DNA of 64,000 nt from Chitinophaga pinensis (GTDB taxonomy: Bacteria > Bacteroidota > Bacteroidia > UKL13-3), in contig CAMBSD010000003.1 in NCBI GenBank assembly GCA_945870425.1, forward strand, positions 186,001 through 250,000, read 5' to 3'. Both the position numbers and the translations under genes were made by a program. Shown here piece after piece: positions 34,081-43,308 of the stretch. Positions within the stretch are counted from its first letter, which is position 1; every line of letters begins with the position of its first letter. The notes under the pieces were generated by a model that saw nothing but the letters and a program-made list of their open reading frames with translations, did no database searches and had not been told where the DNA came from.

Positions 34081-35343
34081 ATGAAAGTATTTAAATTTGG
34101 GGGAGCATCGGTAAAAAATGCAGAGTCAGTAAGGAATGTAGCAGATATTTTAAAGCAATATGCCAATCAGGAATTATTGATAGTAGTATCAGCTATGGGG
34201 AAAACCACCAATGCCTTAGAACTATTGGCAAAGGCATATTACAACAATGAAAATGAAAGCAAAAACAATCTATTTAACGAGGTAAAAACCTTTCATGATG
34301 ACATTATAAAACATCTTCTTAAAGATGCTGCGAGTCATGCTTATGACGATATCGAAAATCTGTTTATTGAACTTGATTGTGAGTTAGAAAGTGCACCTGA
34401 TGGCAGTTTTGATGCTATTTACGATCAAATTGTAAGTTATGGTGAGATTTTCTCATCAAGAATAATAAGCACATTTTTAAATGATTCAGGAATACGCAAC
34501 CGTTGGATGGATGCTCGAAATTTTATTGTCACAGATAGTACATACCGCGAAGGAAAAGTAGATTGGAAAATCACTGAAAGTTTGATTGGTAATAAATTGA
34601 AACCCATTGTGAAAAAGCAAATGGTGATAACGCAGGGTTTTATTGGAAAAAACAAAGACAATCACACTGTAACCCTTGGCAGAGAGGGATCTGACTATAC
34701 CGCTGCTATTTTTGCTTATGGACTAAATGCCGAGAATGTTACCATTTGGAAGGACGTGGCAGGGGTAATGAATGCAGACCCCAAAAAGTTTCCGGATGCT
34801 GTGAAATTAAATGCATTGAGCTACCCAAAAGCCATTGAAATGGCGTATTATGGAGCCACAGTAATTCACCCTAAAACCATTCAACCCTTGCAAAGCAAGC
34901 ATATTCCTTTGTATGTAAAATCATTTATACAGCCAGATGAAAATGGAACGTTAGTAGGCGTTGGAAAAGTATTAGAGGAGCAGGTACCCACCTTTATCAG
35001 CAAAAACAACCAATTACTAATTTCTATTTCTAGTAAAGATTTCTCATTTATAGTAGAAGATAATTTGAGTAATATTTTTTTTGTGTTTTCTCGTCACAAG
35101 GTGAAAATAAATTTAATGCAAAATTCGGCCATTAGCTTCAGTGTATGTATAGATAATGAGGAAGAAAAAACAGAAAAGTTGTTATCTGAATTGGCTTTAA
35201 ATTATAATATAAAAAGTAACTCAGGGCTTGAAATTCTCACAATTACAAATCATACAGGTGAATTGTTAAAAAAATTATCCGATGGCCGTAAGTTATTTAT
35301 CGAACAGAAAACACGTAACACGCTTCAATTGGTTTTAGGCTAA
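34081..35343 (+). CDS. lysC: Aspartate kinase (monofunctional)
   Basis: 420 residues from the ATG at 34081 (MKVFKFGGASVKNAESV). It makes aspartyl phosphate, the first step to lysine, threonine and methionine. The kinase domain shows KFGGASV, VVSAMGKTTN (about 40), SYGEIFSSRII (about 122), TLGREGSDYTAAIFAYGL (about 198-215) and WKDVAGVMNADPKKFPDA (about 223-240). The C-terminal 120 residues hold two ACT-type regulatory parts (LLISISSKDFSF; HKVKINLMQNSAISF). Its stop overlaps the folK start (TAATG). Confidence 0.95.
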   Translation: MKVFKFGGASVKNAESVRNVADILKQYANQELLIVVSAMGKTTNALELLAKAYYNNENESKNNLFNEVKTFHDDIIKHLLKDAASHAYDDIENLFIELDCELESAPDGSFDAIYDQIVSYGEIFSSRIISTFLNDSGIRNRWMDARNFIVTDSTYREGKVDWKITESLIGNKLKPIVKKQMVITQGFIGKNKDNHTVTLGREGSDYTAAIFAYGLNAENVTIWKDVAGVMNADPKKFPDAVKLNALSYPKAIEMAYYGATVIHPKTIQPLQSKHIPLYVKSFIQPDENGTLVGVGKVLEEQVPTFISKNNQLLISISSKDFSFIVEDNLSNIFFVFSRHKVKINLMQNSAISFSVCIDNEEEKTEKLLSELALNYNIKSNSGLEILTITNHTGELLKKLSDGRKLFIEQKTRNTLQLVLG

Positions 35344-35828
35344 TGGAAGCTAAAATAGTTGTATTGCTTTTGGGCAGCAATATGGGAGATTCACTAGCTT
35401 GTTTGAAAACAGCTATACACCATATTGAAAATCGCCTATCTCCTATCATTATGGCTTCAAGCCTATATAAAACAGCTGCTTGGGGCAAGCTAAATCAAGC
35501 AGATTTTTATAACCAAGTTGTTGCTATAAAAAGCAATCAGACAGCAAATGAAGTTTTGACAATAATCCTTGGTATTGAAAAACAAATGGGTCGAGAACGA
35601 ACAGAAAAATGGGCTGAAAGGGTTATTGATATCGATATCTTATTTTACGGAAATGATACTATCGATAATCCAAATTTGAAAGTACCTCACCCCTATTTGC
35701 ATACCAGGAGGTTTACCTTAGTTCCATTACAAGAGATATTACCACAATATATTCACCCCACATATAGTAAAACTATTGATACGCTGTTAGATAATTGTAG
35801 TGATGCAGGTAAAGTGGAAAAATTGTAG
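35343..35828 (+). CDS. folK: 2-amino-4-hydroxy-6-hydroxymethyldihydropteridine diphosphokinase
   Basis: 161 residues. It pyrophosphorylates the pterin in folate synthesis. Visible: LLLGSNMGDSLACLKTAIHH (about 8-27), SSLYKTAAWGK, NQVVAIKSN, EKQMGRERTEKWAERVIDID (about 80-99) with the metal-binding Asp pair in DIDILFYG, and PHPYLHTRRFTLVPLQEI (about 114-131). The ATG lies in the lysC stop and the deoxynucleoside kinase gene follows. Confidence 0.96.
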   Translation: MEAKIVVLLLGSNMGDSLACLKTAIHHIENRLSPIIMASSLYKTAAWGKLNQADFYNQVVAIKSNQTANEVLTIILGIEKQMGRERTEKWAERVIDIDILFYGNDTIDNPNLKVPHPYLHTRRFTLVPLQEILPQYIHPTYSKTIDTLLDNCSDAGKVEKL

Positions 35829-35902
35829 GAATGTTGGTCATGCTAAACATTTATTTGCGGTTTTTAATTCTCACAATACTTACAAAATAACCAAACACAA
35901 GT

Positions 35903-36544
35903 TTGAGCCAAAATCCAATTCCATATCGCTATATTGCTGTTGAAGGAAACATTGGTGCGGGTAAATCAACCCTTGCCAATAAATTGTCGCAATGGCTTCA
36001 GGCAAAGCTCATACTTGAGGAATTTGAAGATAATTCGTTTTTACCTAAATTTTATAAAGACCAAAGGCGCTATGCTTTCCCTCTTGAAATGAGTTTTTTG
36101 GCAGCTCGCTTTAATCAATTAAAAATACAACTTACAGACCATGATTTATTCATTAATCACATTGTGTCTGACTATGTTTTTCCAAAGTGCTTATTGTTTT
36201 CAAAAGTCACTTTGGATGAGGATGAGTATAATTTGTATTACAAACTCTTCGAAATAATTAACCAACAAATACAGCAACCAGATTTATTGCTATATCTGCA
36301 CAGCCCAGTTGAAAAACTAAAATGGAATATCAATAACCGTGGCCGAGTATATGAGCAGGAAATTGAGGATGAATACCTAATAAATCTCCAAAAAACCTAC
36401 TTCGATTACCTCCATTCTAGCAGCAATCTAAGAATTGTTATACTTGATTGCTCCAAGCTTGATTTTGTCCATAACCCTGAGGACTATGAGAAAATCCAAA
36501 TGCTATTAAGTCAAGAATACCCCGTTGGTATAACACGTTTGTAA
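35903..36544 (+). CDS. Deoxynucleoside kinase
   Basis: 213 residues from a TTG at 35903, the only sensible start, as the first family motif follows at once: YIAVEGNIGAGKSTLANKLS (about 10-29, P-loop). Further: LEEFEDNSFLPKFYKD (about 38-53, substrate loop with the catalytic Glu), FPLEMSFLAARFNQL (about 60-74), VSDYVFPKCLLF (D/E-R-S place, about 88-99) and a lid NNRGRVYEQEIEDEYL. It phosphorylates deoxyadenosine/deoxyguanosine or deoxycytidine. The folK-dNK order is common in Bacteroidota, and 74 bases separate them here. Confidence 0.9.
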   Translation: MSQNPIPYRYIAVEGNIGAGKSTLANKLSQWLQAKLILEEFEDNSFLPKFYKDQRRYAFPLEMSFLAARFNQLKIQLTDHDLFINHIVSDYVFPKCLLFSKVTLDEDEYNLYYKLFEIINQQIQQPDLLLYLHSPVEKLKWNINNRGRVYEQEIEDEYLINLQKTYFDYLHSSSNLRIVILDCSKLDFVHNPEDYEKIQMLLSQEYPVGITRL

Positions 36545-36649
36545 ATTCAGCAACTCAACACAAATAAGTGCTGACTCAATGCCTGTTTCCCCTTAACTCC
36601 ATTTTTAATCCCTATTGTTTGTTGAAAGGGTTAAAATTGTGTTGACAAG

Positions 36650-37525
36650 ATGATAAAAAACGACTTGATAATTGATGTAGGCATGCATCGCGGTGAAGAT
36701 GCCAACTACTATTTAAAAAGGGGTTACAATGTAATTGCCATAGATGCTAACCCAAATATTATTAAGTACGTAAACAAAAAGTTCGAACAAGAAGTTAAAC
36801 AAAATAAGTTAAGAGTTTTAAACTACGCCATTGCAGATATTGACGAAATGCATATGGATTTTAACATCAGTGAATTATCGCTTTGGAGTTCGCTCAAAAA
36901 AGAAATAGCAGACAGGAATCAACTTGCCAAAGAAACTTTGAAAGTGGAATGTAAAACACTTAAAACCATTTTTAAAACTTACGGTACCCCCTATTATTGC
37001 AAAATTGATATTGAGGGTTATGATGAATTATGTTTAAAAACTTTGTCGGGTTTAAATATACTCCCAACTTTTATTTCAGTAGAATCAGAATGTGTAGGTG
37101 AAAATCAAATATTAACAGTAGAGCAATCCTTAGGCACGTTAATAAGACTTAAAGAACTCGGATATACAAAGTTTAAACTTGTAGATCAAACCTCCTTAGA
37201 AATACTAAAAATAGATGAGGATTTTTACAGTCATGCAAAGATGCTTCGATTTAAAAAGCCGAGTCTTAAAACCAAAATTATTAATAAAATTTCTGTTGCA
37301 TTGGGTTTTGGAATTCAAACCTCATCATACAGGGAGAAATTAAGTAGGAAATTCAAACACGATTTTTTAACAGGATCTTCCGGTCCATTCGGAAATGATT
37401 TGGATGGAGAATGGTTGAATTATGATTCGGCAAGGGCATGTCTTTTGAAGCATAGGAATGACTATTTTAAATTACAAAACTCAATAAGCTATGGGTTTTG
37501 GTGTGATTGGCATGCTACAAAATAG
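36650..37525 (+). CDS. FkbM family methyltransferase
   Basis: 291 residues. The N-terminal two thirds are a Rossmann methyltransferase: LIIDVGMHRGEDANYYLKRG (about 6-25, motif I D-V-G-x-x-x-G), VIAIDANPNI (motif II, about 29), VLNYAIAD (about 57) and YCKIDIEGYDELCLKTLSG (about 117-135), the FkbM signature K-x-D-x-E-G-x-E/D. The C-terminal 90 residues (SGPFGNDLDGEWLNYDSARA) are an extension found in sugar- or lipid-modifying members. It stands alone; the acceptor is unknown. Confidence 0.88.
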   Translation: MIKNDLIIDVGMHRGEDANYYLKRGYNVIAIDANPNIIKYVNKKFEQEVKQNKLRVLNYAIADIDEMHMDFNISELSLWSSLKKEIADRNQLAKETLKVECKTLKTIFKTYGTPYYCKIDIEGYDELCLKTLSGLNILPTFISVESECVGENQILTVEQSLGTLIRLKELGYTKFKLVDQTSLEILKIDEDFYSHAKMLRFKKPSLKTKIINKISVALGFGIQTSSYREKLSRKFKHDFLTGSSGPFGNDLDGEWLNYDSARACLLKHRNDYFKLQNSISYGFWCDWHATK

Positions 37526-37537
37526 ATTCAAAAACAA

Positions 37538-38659
37538 TTAATATTCAACCCTTACCAACTTCATGTTTTGCCACCTTACTATATTTAGATTGGCATTTTG
37601 CAAACCTTCGCTGTCTTGTTTGAAGGCTACTTTAAAATGATTACATAAGCCTTGATAACTATTTTGTTCAATCAACTTCTTGATATCATTTTTGTTTTGT
37701 GACGCGTTTTTGGCAAAAAACATAAATTGATCATAGCCCTGAAAAGAAAAAACACTCGGTTCAGTGTAAAACTTAGCGCGATACTTTCCAATGAAATCTT
37801 TCACAGCTTGGTCACTGTAATCAATAAATTGGGGAGTTAGAATATGGACTTTACATTGTTCCCAAAGTTTACCATTTATAGAACTAAAATCCATCCATTG
37901 GCTAAACCCATAGGTAGAAATGTCATACAAACCTGTTGTGTCATTTATCGCATTCAAACTACTATTTACTTTACTTTCTTCATTACTGCAAAGTATAATA
38001 TGATTGGGTTTATTCGCTACCAAAAATTTCCCCAAATCGTTTAATTTACTAATGTCTAGATAAGAAAAGGAAGCATTTGAAAAACTGCCTTGTAATTGCT
38101 TAGCCCTAGCTCCAAAAACCTTATCACTAGGGTCCTTATCCTGAATAATAAGGACATTAGGATTTTTATATTGGTTGTTAATATATCCAAGCACATAATC
38201 TGCATAGTAAGTCAAATCGGGATTAGCAGATATGACATATGGGTCATTCACCTTGGTTTTAGTAAAAGTAAATAGTGGCGAAATATGATATTTTTGTTTA
38301 ACAGCTGAAAAAGACTTCATAGCCATTTGGGCTTCTTTGGTAACAGGTCCAATGATTAAGTCAGCTTCTGCAACTTCCTTTTTCTTTAAAATCTTAATAA
38401 AAACATTAGAATCTTTCTCCGTATCATAGCTTGAAATACTCAAACCAATTCCCGATGCTACTAAAGTATCTGCAGCTATTAATGCACCTTGATAATACTC
38501 TCTGCAAGCATTACCCAAGTCAGAGTTTTTAGTATTAGGCTTTAGGCTTATTTGCTTGCTGCAAAATGGCATAATTACCGCCACTTTGGTTTGAGCAAAA
38601 GAATTAGAAACCAGTATTAACAGGCAATAAAAAGATATTATACAATGTTTTTGTTTCAT
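37538..38659 (-). CDS. Periplasmic-binding-protein-fold (type 1) protein
   Basis: 373 residues from the ATG at 38659; an upstream in-frame start would overlap guaA. Signal peptide MKQKHCIISFYCLLILVSNS then FAQ. The mature part follows the pattern of a leucine/branched-chain amino acid-binding fold: VAVIMPF, YYQGALIAADTL (about 57-68), ADLIIGPVTKEAQMAMKSF (about 98-116), VLIIQDKDPSDK, HIILCSNEESKV and FQGYDQFMFFAKN (about 305). There is no transporter gene nearby, so an LppC/LpoA-like sensing or scaffolding role is as likely as uptake. It lies 22 bases downstream of guaA and is probably read from the same promoter. Confidence 0.8.
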   Translation of the reverse strand: MKQKHCIISFYCLLILVSNSFAQTKVAVIMPFCSKQISLKPNTKNSDLGNACREYYQGALIAADTLVASGIGLSISSYDTEKDSNVFIKILKKKEVAEADLIIGPVTKEAQMAMKSFSAVKQKYHISPLFTFTKTKVNDPYVISANPDLTYYADYVLGYINNQYKNPNVLIIQDKDPSDKVFGARAKQLQGSFSNASFSYLDISKLNDLGKFLVANKPNHIILCSNEESKVNSSLNAINDTTGLYDISTYGFSQWMDFSSINGKLWEQCKVHILTPQFIDYSDQAVKDFIGKYRAKFYTEPSVFSFQGYDQFMFFAKNASQNKNDIKKLIEQNSYQGLCNHFKVAFKQDSEGLQNANLNIVRWQNMKLVRVEY

Positions 38660-38681
38660 ATTTTTGAAAGTCTTACCTGTC

Positions 38682-40208
38682 TTATTCCCATTCAATAGTT
38701 GCAGGAGGCTTACTACTTATATCATAAACCACCCTATTGATGCCACGCACCTCATTAATAATTCTGTTTGACACCAATCCAAGGAACTCATGAGGCAAAT
38801 GGCTGAAATCGGCTGTCATGCCATCCACCGAAGTGACAGCTCTTAAACAAACCACATTTTCATAGGTGCGCTCATCACCCATTACACCCACCGACTGCAC
38901 AGGTAAGAATATTACCCCTGCCTGCCATACATTGCTATACAAACCCTTATCTTTTAGTTCGGAAATAAAAATATCATCAGCCAATTGCAAAATATTAATT
39001 CTTTCGGCTGTTATATCTCCTAAAATTCTGATAGCTAATCCTGGACCAGGAAAAGGATGACGACCCAAAATAACAGGTTCTATTCCCAGAGCAGACCCAA
39101 CATTTCTTACTTCGTCTTTGAATAACATGCGCAATGGTTCTACTATTTTAAAATCCATTTTCTCTGGCAGTCCACCCACATTATGATGTGATTTTATAGT
39201 GGCCGAAGGTCCTTTCACACTTACACTTTCAATTACATCAGGGTAAATGGTGCCTTGAGCCAACCATTTAACATCCTTCAGTTTTTTAGCTTCAGCCTCG
39301 AAAACCTCTATAAATACGCGGCCAATGATTTTGCGTTTAGTTTCCGGATCAGAAACACCCGCTAACTCGCCTATAAATAATTTAGCTGCATCAACACCAA
39401 TAACATGTAAACCCATTTTGTTATAAGCCTCAAGTACAGCAGTGTATTCTCCTTTTCTCAACAAACCGTTATCAATAAAAATACCTGTTAGGTTTTCACC
39501 GATAGCATTTTTAAGCAACACCGCAGCAACACTGGAATCAACGCCACCCGACAAGCCTATAATAACTTTATCATCACCAAGTTTTGCTTTAAGTTCTTCG
39601 GTGGTAGTTTCAATAAAATGTTTAGGTGTCCAATTTTGCTTCAGTCCCGCCACATTTTTAATAAAATTCTCGAGTAAAGTTTTACCATCCGCACTATGTG
39701 TTACTTCTGGATGAAATTGAATGGCATAAGTGGGCTCCCCATCTATTTTAAATGCAGCCACCTTAACGCTCTCAGTACTTGCAATAATCTTAAAATTAGT
39801 TGGAATATCTTGAATGGTATCTCCATGACTCATCCAAACTTGTGAATTTAGTTTGATATTATTAAACAATACATCATCGTTTATGTGAGTTAGAAAAGCC
39901 CGTCCATATTCTCTAATGCTAGAAGGTACAACATAACCTCCATTTTGATGGGCTAACATCTGTGCCCCATAACATACGCCTAAGATGGGAAATTTACCTC
40001 TCCAATTTGATAAATCAATATTAGGTAAAATACCATCATTCACGGAATAAGGGCTTCCTGAAAGGATTATCGCTTTTACACTTTCTGTATTTTGTGGTAA
40101 ATGTGTGCATGGGTAAATTTCAGAATATACATTCAATTCCCTTAATCTGCGTGCGATTAGCTGTGTGTATTGCGAACCAAAATCGATGATAAATACTTTT
40201 TCTTCCAT
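38682..40208 (-). CDS. guaA: GMP synthase (glutamine-hydrolysing)
   Basis: 508 residues. It converts XMP to GMP. The class I amidotransferase domain has the nucleophile in [10 protein letters not shown] (about 78) and the His-Glu pair in QFHPEVTHS (about 165). The ATP-pyrophosphatase domain has [15 protein letters not shown] (about 218-232), then [11 protein letters not shown], and the C-terminal dimerisation domain shows [17 protein letters not shown] and ends KPPATIEWE, as in all GuaA. Complete. Confidence 0.98.
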   Translation of the reverse strand: MEEKVFIIDFGSQYTQLIARRLRELNVYSEIYPCTHLPQNTESVKAIILSGSPYSVNDGILPNIDLSNWRGKFPILGVCYGAQMLAHQNGGYVVPSSIREYGRAFLTHINDDVLFNNIKLNSQVWMSHGDTIQDIPTNFKIIASTESVKVAAFKIDGEPTYAIQFHPEVTHSADGKTLLENFIKNVAGLKQNWTPKHFIETTTEELKAKLGDDKVIIGLSGGVDSSVAAVLLKNAIGENLTGIFIDNGLLRKGEYTAVLEAYNKMGLHVIGVDAAKLFIGELAGVSDPETKRKIIGRVFIEVFEAEAKKLKDVKWLAQGTIYPDVIESVSVKGPSATIKSHHNVGGLPEKMDFKIVEPLRMLFKDEVRNVGSALGIEPVILGRHPFPGPGLAIRILGDITAERINILQLADDIFISELKDKGLYSNVWQAGVIFLPVQSVGVMGDERTYENVVCLRAVTSVDGMTADFSHLPHEFLGLVSNRIINEVRGINRVVYDISSKPPATIEWE

Positions 40209-40424
40209 AAAGCGTGCGAAGATAGTTTTTTCAATACATTTGTATTAAGCGATTTCTTCAATTCTTAAGAATTTATTCAGCCTACTTTATTTCAGAAGAA
40301 TTACCTTTTGATTGTATATCAAAAACCTGATAAAAATTTATCCCATAAAAAAATATAGCTAGGTGTAATGTTTGATTTTATAGCTTATTATTGCCCAAAT
40401 TATTAATAAAAACAATTTCTTTTT

Positions 40425-41567
40425 ATGAATTTTGAACAATCTGAAAATCAGAAAATGGTTGCCCAAATGGCACGAGACTTTGCCGAAAAGCACATCCGTC
40501 CTTATGTTATGGAGTGGGACGAAGCACAGCATTTCCCAAAAGAAACCATGCAAGAAATGGGTAAGCTTGGTTTACTAGGGGTTTTAGTGCCCGAAGAGTA
40601 TGGCGGAGCTGGTTTAGGTTATAACGAATATATTACTGCCATTATTGAAATTACAAAAGTATGTAGTTCAGTAGGCTTAAGTATGGCTGCGCATAATAGC
40701 TTATGTACTGGTCATATTTTACAATTTGGTAATGAAGAACAAAAGAAAAAATGGTTACCCAAATTGGCAACTGGTGAGTGGATTGGTGCATGGGGATTAA
40801 CTGAAGCCAATACAGGTAGTGATGCCATGCGTATGCAATGTGTGGCAAAACAAGATGGAAATGATTGGGTTTTAAATGGTAGCAAAAACTGGATTACCCA
40901 TGGTATTACCGGTGATGTGGCTGTGGTTTTAGCCCGAACAGGTGAGTTATTGGATAGCAATGGCATTACTGCCTTTGTGGTTGAGCGAGGAACCAAAGGA
41001 TTTAAAGGTGGTAAAAAGGAAAATAAACTTGGAATGCGTGCCAGCGAAACCGCTGAAATGATTTTTGAAGATTGTCGCATACCTTCTGAAAATATATTGG
41101 GTAAAGTGGGAGACGGATTTAAGCAAGCCATGAAAATATTAGATGGTGGCAGAATTTCTATAGCTTCTCTATCAATTGGAATTGCAAAAGGAAGCTATGA
41201 AGCTGCTTTGAAATACTCAAAAGAACGCCATCAATTTGGTCAGCCTATTGCAAATTTCCAGGCAATTGGATTTAAGTTGGCAGATATGGCTACCAGAATA
41301 GAAGCATCGGAATTACTAACCTACCAAGCAGCTGATTTAAAGATGAGACACCTTCCTATGACCAAAGAAAGTGCTATGGCCAAATATTATGCATCTGAGG
41401 TTTGTGTTTGGGCAGCAAGTGAAGCCATACAAATTTTTGGCGGCTATGGTTATACCAAGGACTTCCCAGTTGAGAAGTTCTATAGGGATTCTAAACTTTG
41501 TACAATTGGAGAAGGAACAAGCGAGATTCAAAAGTTGGTAATTTCAAGAAGTGTATTAAAAGACTAA
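40425..41567 (+). CDS. Acyl-CoA dehydrogenase, short-chain type
   Basis: 380 residues, a flavoprotein of fatty-acid or branched-chain amino acid degradation. Visible: [16 protein letters not shown] (about 54-69), [17 protein letters not shown] (FAD/substrate loop, about 124-140), GSKNWITHG (about 152), [20 protein letters not shown] (about 268-287) and [19 protein letters not shown] with [14 protein letters not shown] at the end, where the Glu of GEGTSE is the catalytic base of short- and medium-chain enzymes. Electron acceptor would be ETF. Single gene, followed by a strong terminator. Confidence 0.95.
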   Translation: MNFEQSENQKMVAQMARDFAEKHIRPYVMEWDEAQHFPKETMQEMGKLGLLGVLVPEEYGGAGLGYNEYITAIIEITKVCSSVGLSMAAHNSLCTGHILQFGNEEQKKKWLPKLATGEWIGAWGLTEANTGSDAMRMQCVAKQDGNDWVLNGSKNWITHGITGDVAVVLARTGELLDSNGITAFVVERGTKGFKGGKKENKLGMRASETAEMIFEDCRIPSENILGKVGDGFKQAMKILDGGRISIASLSIGIAKGSYEAALKYSKERHQFGQPIANFQAIGFKLADMATRIEASELLTYQAADLKMRHLPMTKESAMAKYYASEVCVWAASEAIQIFGGYGYTKDFPVEKFYRDSKLCTIGEGTSEIQKLVISRSVLKD

Positions 41568-41586
41568 TTAATCAAATTTATTTTAT

Positions 41587-41616
41587 AAAGCCCCCAATAA
41601 ATTGGGGGCTTTTTTA
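41587..41616. terminator. Bidirectional terminator between acyl-CoA dehydrogenase and rnhB
   Basis: AAAGCCCCCAAT and ATTGGGGGCTTT make a perfect 12-bp stem with an AA centre, flanked by A on one side and T on the other. It serves both convergent genes. Confidence 0.93.
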
Positions 41617-41637
41617 TAGTATTGCTATGCCCTCAAT

Positions 41638-42237
41638 TTAAAATAAGGCTAGTTGCTTTTTCTGCAAAGTGAAACTAAGTCTATGGTAGGGTGTAATGCC
41701 ATGCTTTGCTATGGCATTACGATGCTCTTGGGTTGGATAGGCTTTATTTCTATCCCAGCCATACTCAGGGTATGACTCATGCAACTTCATCATAAAATCA
41801 TCCCTATAGGTTTTAGCCAATATAGATGCAGCGGCAATACTTTGCATTTTGGAATCACCTTTCACAATGCATAGGTGCTTAACATTAAAATATGGAATGA
41901 ACCTATTCCCATCTATCAGCAGTAGGTTTGGCCTTATTCTAAGCCCATCTATCGCCAGGTGCATAGACAAAAACGAAGCTTTTAAAATGTTCACTTCATC
42001 TATTTGTTTGTTATCGTAGGAAGCAACTGCAAAACAGAGCGCCTTCTCTTCAATCTCAAATCGCAAATCTTGACGCTGCTTTTCATTTAGCTTTTTCGAA
42101 TCATCCAAACCTTTGATATTTTTTTTCGCATCTAAAACGACCGCTGCTGCAAACACAGGTCCTGCTAAACAGCCTCTGCCTGCCTCATCACATCCAGCTT
42201 CTAATACTTCTTTCTGATAAAATTTTTGTAAGGCCAA
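41638..42237 (-). CDS. rnhB: Ribonuclease HII
   Basis: 199 residues. It cuts RNA of RNA-DNA hybrids, including single ribonucleotides. The active site DEAGRGCLAGPVFAAAVVLD (D-E-x-G-R-G, about 17-36) is complete, KGLDDSKKLNEKQR follows (about 42-55), the third acidic residue is in LLIDGN (about 106) and the fourth in SILAKTYRDDFM (about 138-149). Normal length. Confidence 0.97.
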   Translation of the reverse strand: MALQKFYQKEVLEAGCDEAGRGCLAGPVFAAAVVLDAKKNIKGLDDSKKLNEKQRQDLRFEIEEKALCFAVASYDNKQIDEVNILKASFLSMHLAIDGLRIRPNLLLIDGNRFIPYFNVKHLCIVKGDSKMQSIAAASILAKTYRDDFMMKLHESYPEYGWDRNKAYPTQEHRNAIAKHGITPYHRLSFTLQKKQLALF

Positions 42238-42311
42238 GACAAACGATTTCTTTATGCAAGCATATCATTTTTATTTGTGTTTTAAAAGGATTTGATAAGT
42301 TAAAAGGAAAC

Positions 42312-42356
42312 CCTATGAGGTATGAAGATGGGCAACCATCCTCATACTAATAGGGC
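42312..42356 (-). terminator. Long interrupted hairpin behind the S24 repressor gene
   Basis: Three stacked stems: CCCTAT/ATAGGG, GTATGA/TCATAC and GATGG/CCATC, separated by small bulges, with a GCAA (plus strand) or TTGC (minus strand) loop. On the minus strand it is followed by TTTCCTTTT, 18 bases past the stop of the S24 gene. Most likely its terminator; a regulatory RNA structure is possible. Confidence 0.65.
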
Positions 42357-42373
42357 CGTAATCAATCAAATTA

Positions 42374-43195
42374 TTAATTGCTTGTATTTCTCAAGCTCTT
42401 AATTTCGTTTTCAAGGCTTAGCAGCCTATGCATAATATTATTATCCTCACCAGCTTGTGCATCTGGAAGTTCATTGCTAAAATAATTAATGAATTTCCAT
42501 ACTTCTCTCACTTCTCCAATTCCAACTTCGTATGGCTTAAATAAGGGATTTAGTGAAATCAATTGTAGTTTCCTCGTTTTATTAATATTATTATGAATAA
42601 TCTTAAAAACAGCTCCCTCCTCTTGGGTAATTACAATATAACCTTGACCGCTTTTTATGTCCTCCCAATTAAGAACATATTCACCAATCACATAAGAGCC
42701 ATGCTTGATAGGTAGCATCGAATCTCCATCAATTTGAAAGGCTCTGTATTTTCTTTCTGGTGATAAAAATGGCAATTGAAAAGTAGGTAATGATGCAATA
42801 AATTCAGGATCACTATAGCCCGCTGCGTATCCCGCTTTAGCTTTAAATGGAACCAATTCAATATTGTCGCGATTAAACTTATCTACAGTCCCTGTTAGAA
42901 TTCGCAGTTTCGAACCTTTAATAAAGTCCTTTTCTTCTTCTAGGTGGCGAATCTGCAATTCAGACAAAGTATTCAAATTATGCTTGATCAAATAATCAAT
43001 ACCAATATTGAAATAATCCGAAAGTTTTAACAAGAACTCGATGGGCGGATTTTGGGTAATTCCATTTTCATAACTGTTTAGTTTGGCCCGACTAACTGTC
43101 AATTCGTTAGCTAGGATCTCCTGACTTAGCTTCTTACGATTGCGTAATGCCCGGATATTTGTTCCTAAATAAGTAACTATAGATTCCCCCATCAT
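42374..43195 (-). CDS. XRE-family repressor with S24 (LexA-like) self-cleavage domain
   Basis: 273 residues. The N-terminal HTH spans about 8-65 (LRNRKKLSQEILANELTVSR, KLNSYENGITQNPP). The C-terminal S24 domain has a cleavage-site-like Ala-Gly (KAGYAAGY, about 119), the nucleophile Ser in DGDSMLPIKHGS (about 155) and the general-base Lys in GAVFKIIHN (about 194). A short coiled tail (RLLSLENEIKSL) follows. Such proteins are phage CI-like or SOS-like repressors that inactivate themselves on RecA or other signals. It is not in a phage here. A TGTTA-N7-TAACA palindrome lies 31 bases before its start. Confidence 0.9.
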   Translation of the reverse strand: MMGESIVTYLGTNIRALRNRKKLSQEILANELTVSRAKLNSYENGITQNPPIEFLLKLSDYFNIGIDYLIKHNLNTLSELQIRHLEEEKDFIKGSKLRILTGTVDKFNRDNIELVPFKAKAGYAAGYSDPEFIASLPTFQLPFLSPERKYRAFQIDGDSMLPIKHGSYVIGEYVLNWEDIKSGQGYIVITQEEGAVFKIIHNNINKTRKLQLISLNPLFKPYEVGIGEVREVWKFINYFSNELPDAQAGEDNNIMHRLLSLENEIKSLRNTSN

Positions 43196-43225
43196 TTGTA
43201 TATGTTATTTTCGATGACAAAACAA

Positions 43226-43242
43226 TGTTAATAAAAATAACA
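43226..43242. promoter_or_regulatory. Candidate operator of the S24 repressor
   Basis: TGTTA-ATAAAAA-TAACA is a 17-bp inverted repeat 31 bases upstream of the repressor start codon, in a very AT-rich leader. Position and symmetry fit autoregulation; not shown. Confidence 0.4.
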
Positions 43243-43308
43243 AAACAAATCTTGGATAGTATAATTAACAAACTATTCTACAACAAATTAATTGACAATA
43301 CTTTAAAA

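Noticed and set aside
40712-41131. 139-codon minus-strand frame inside the acyl-CoA dehydrogenase gene
   Set aside because: Antisense shadow; the acyl-CoA dehydrogenase motifs cover the same bases.
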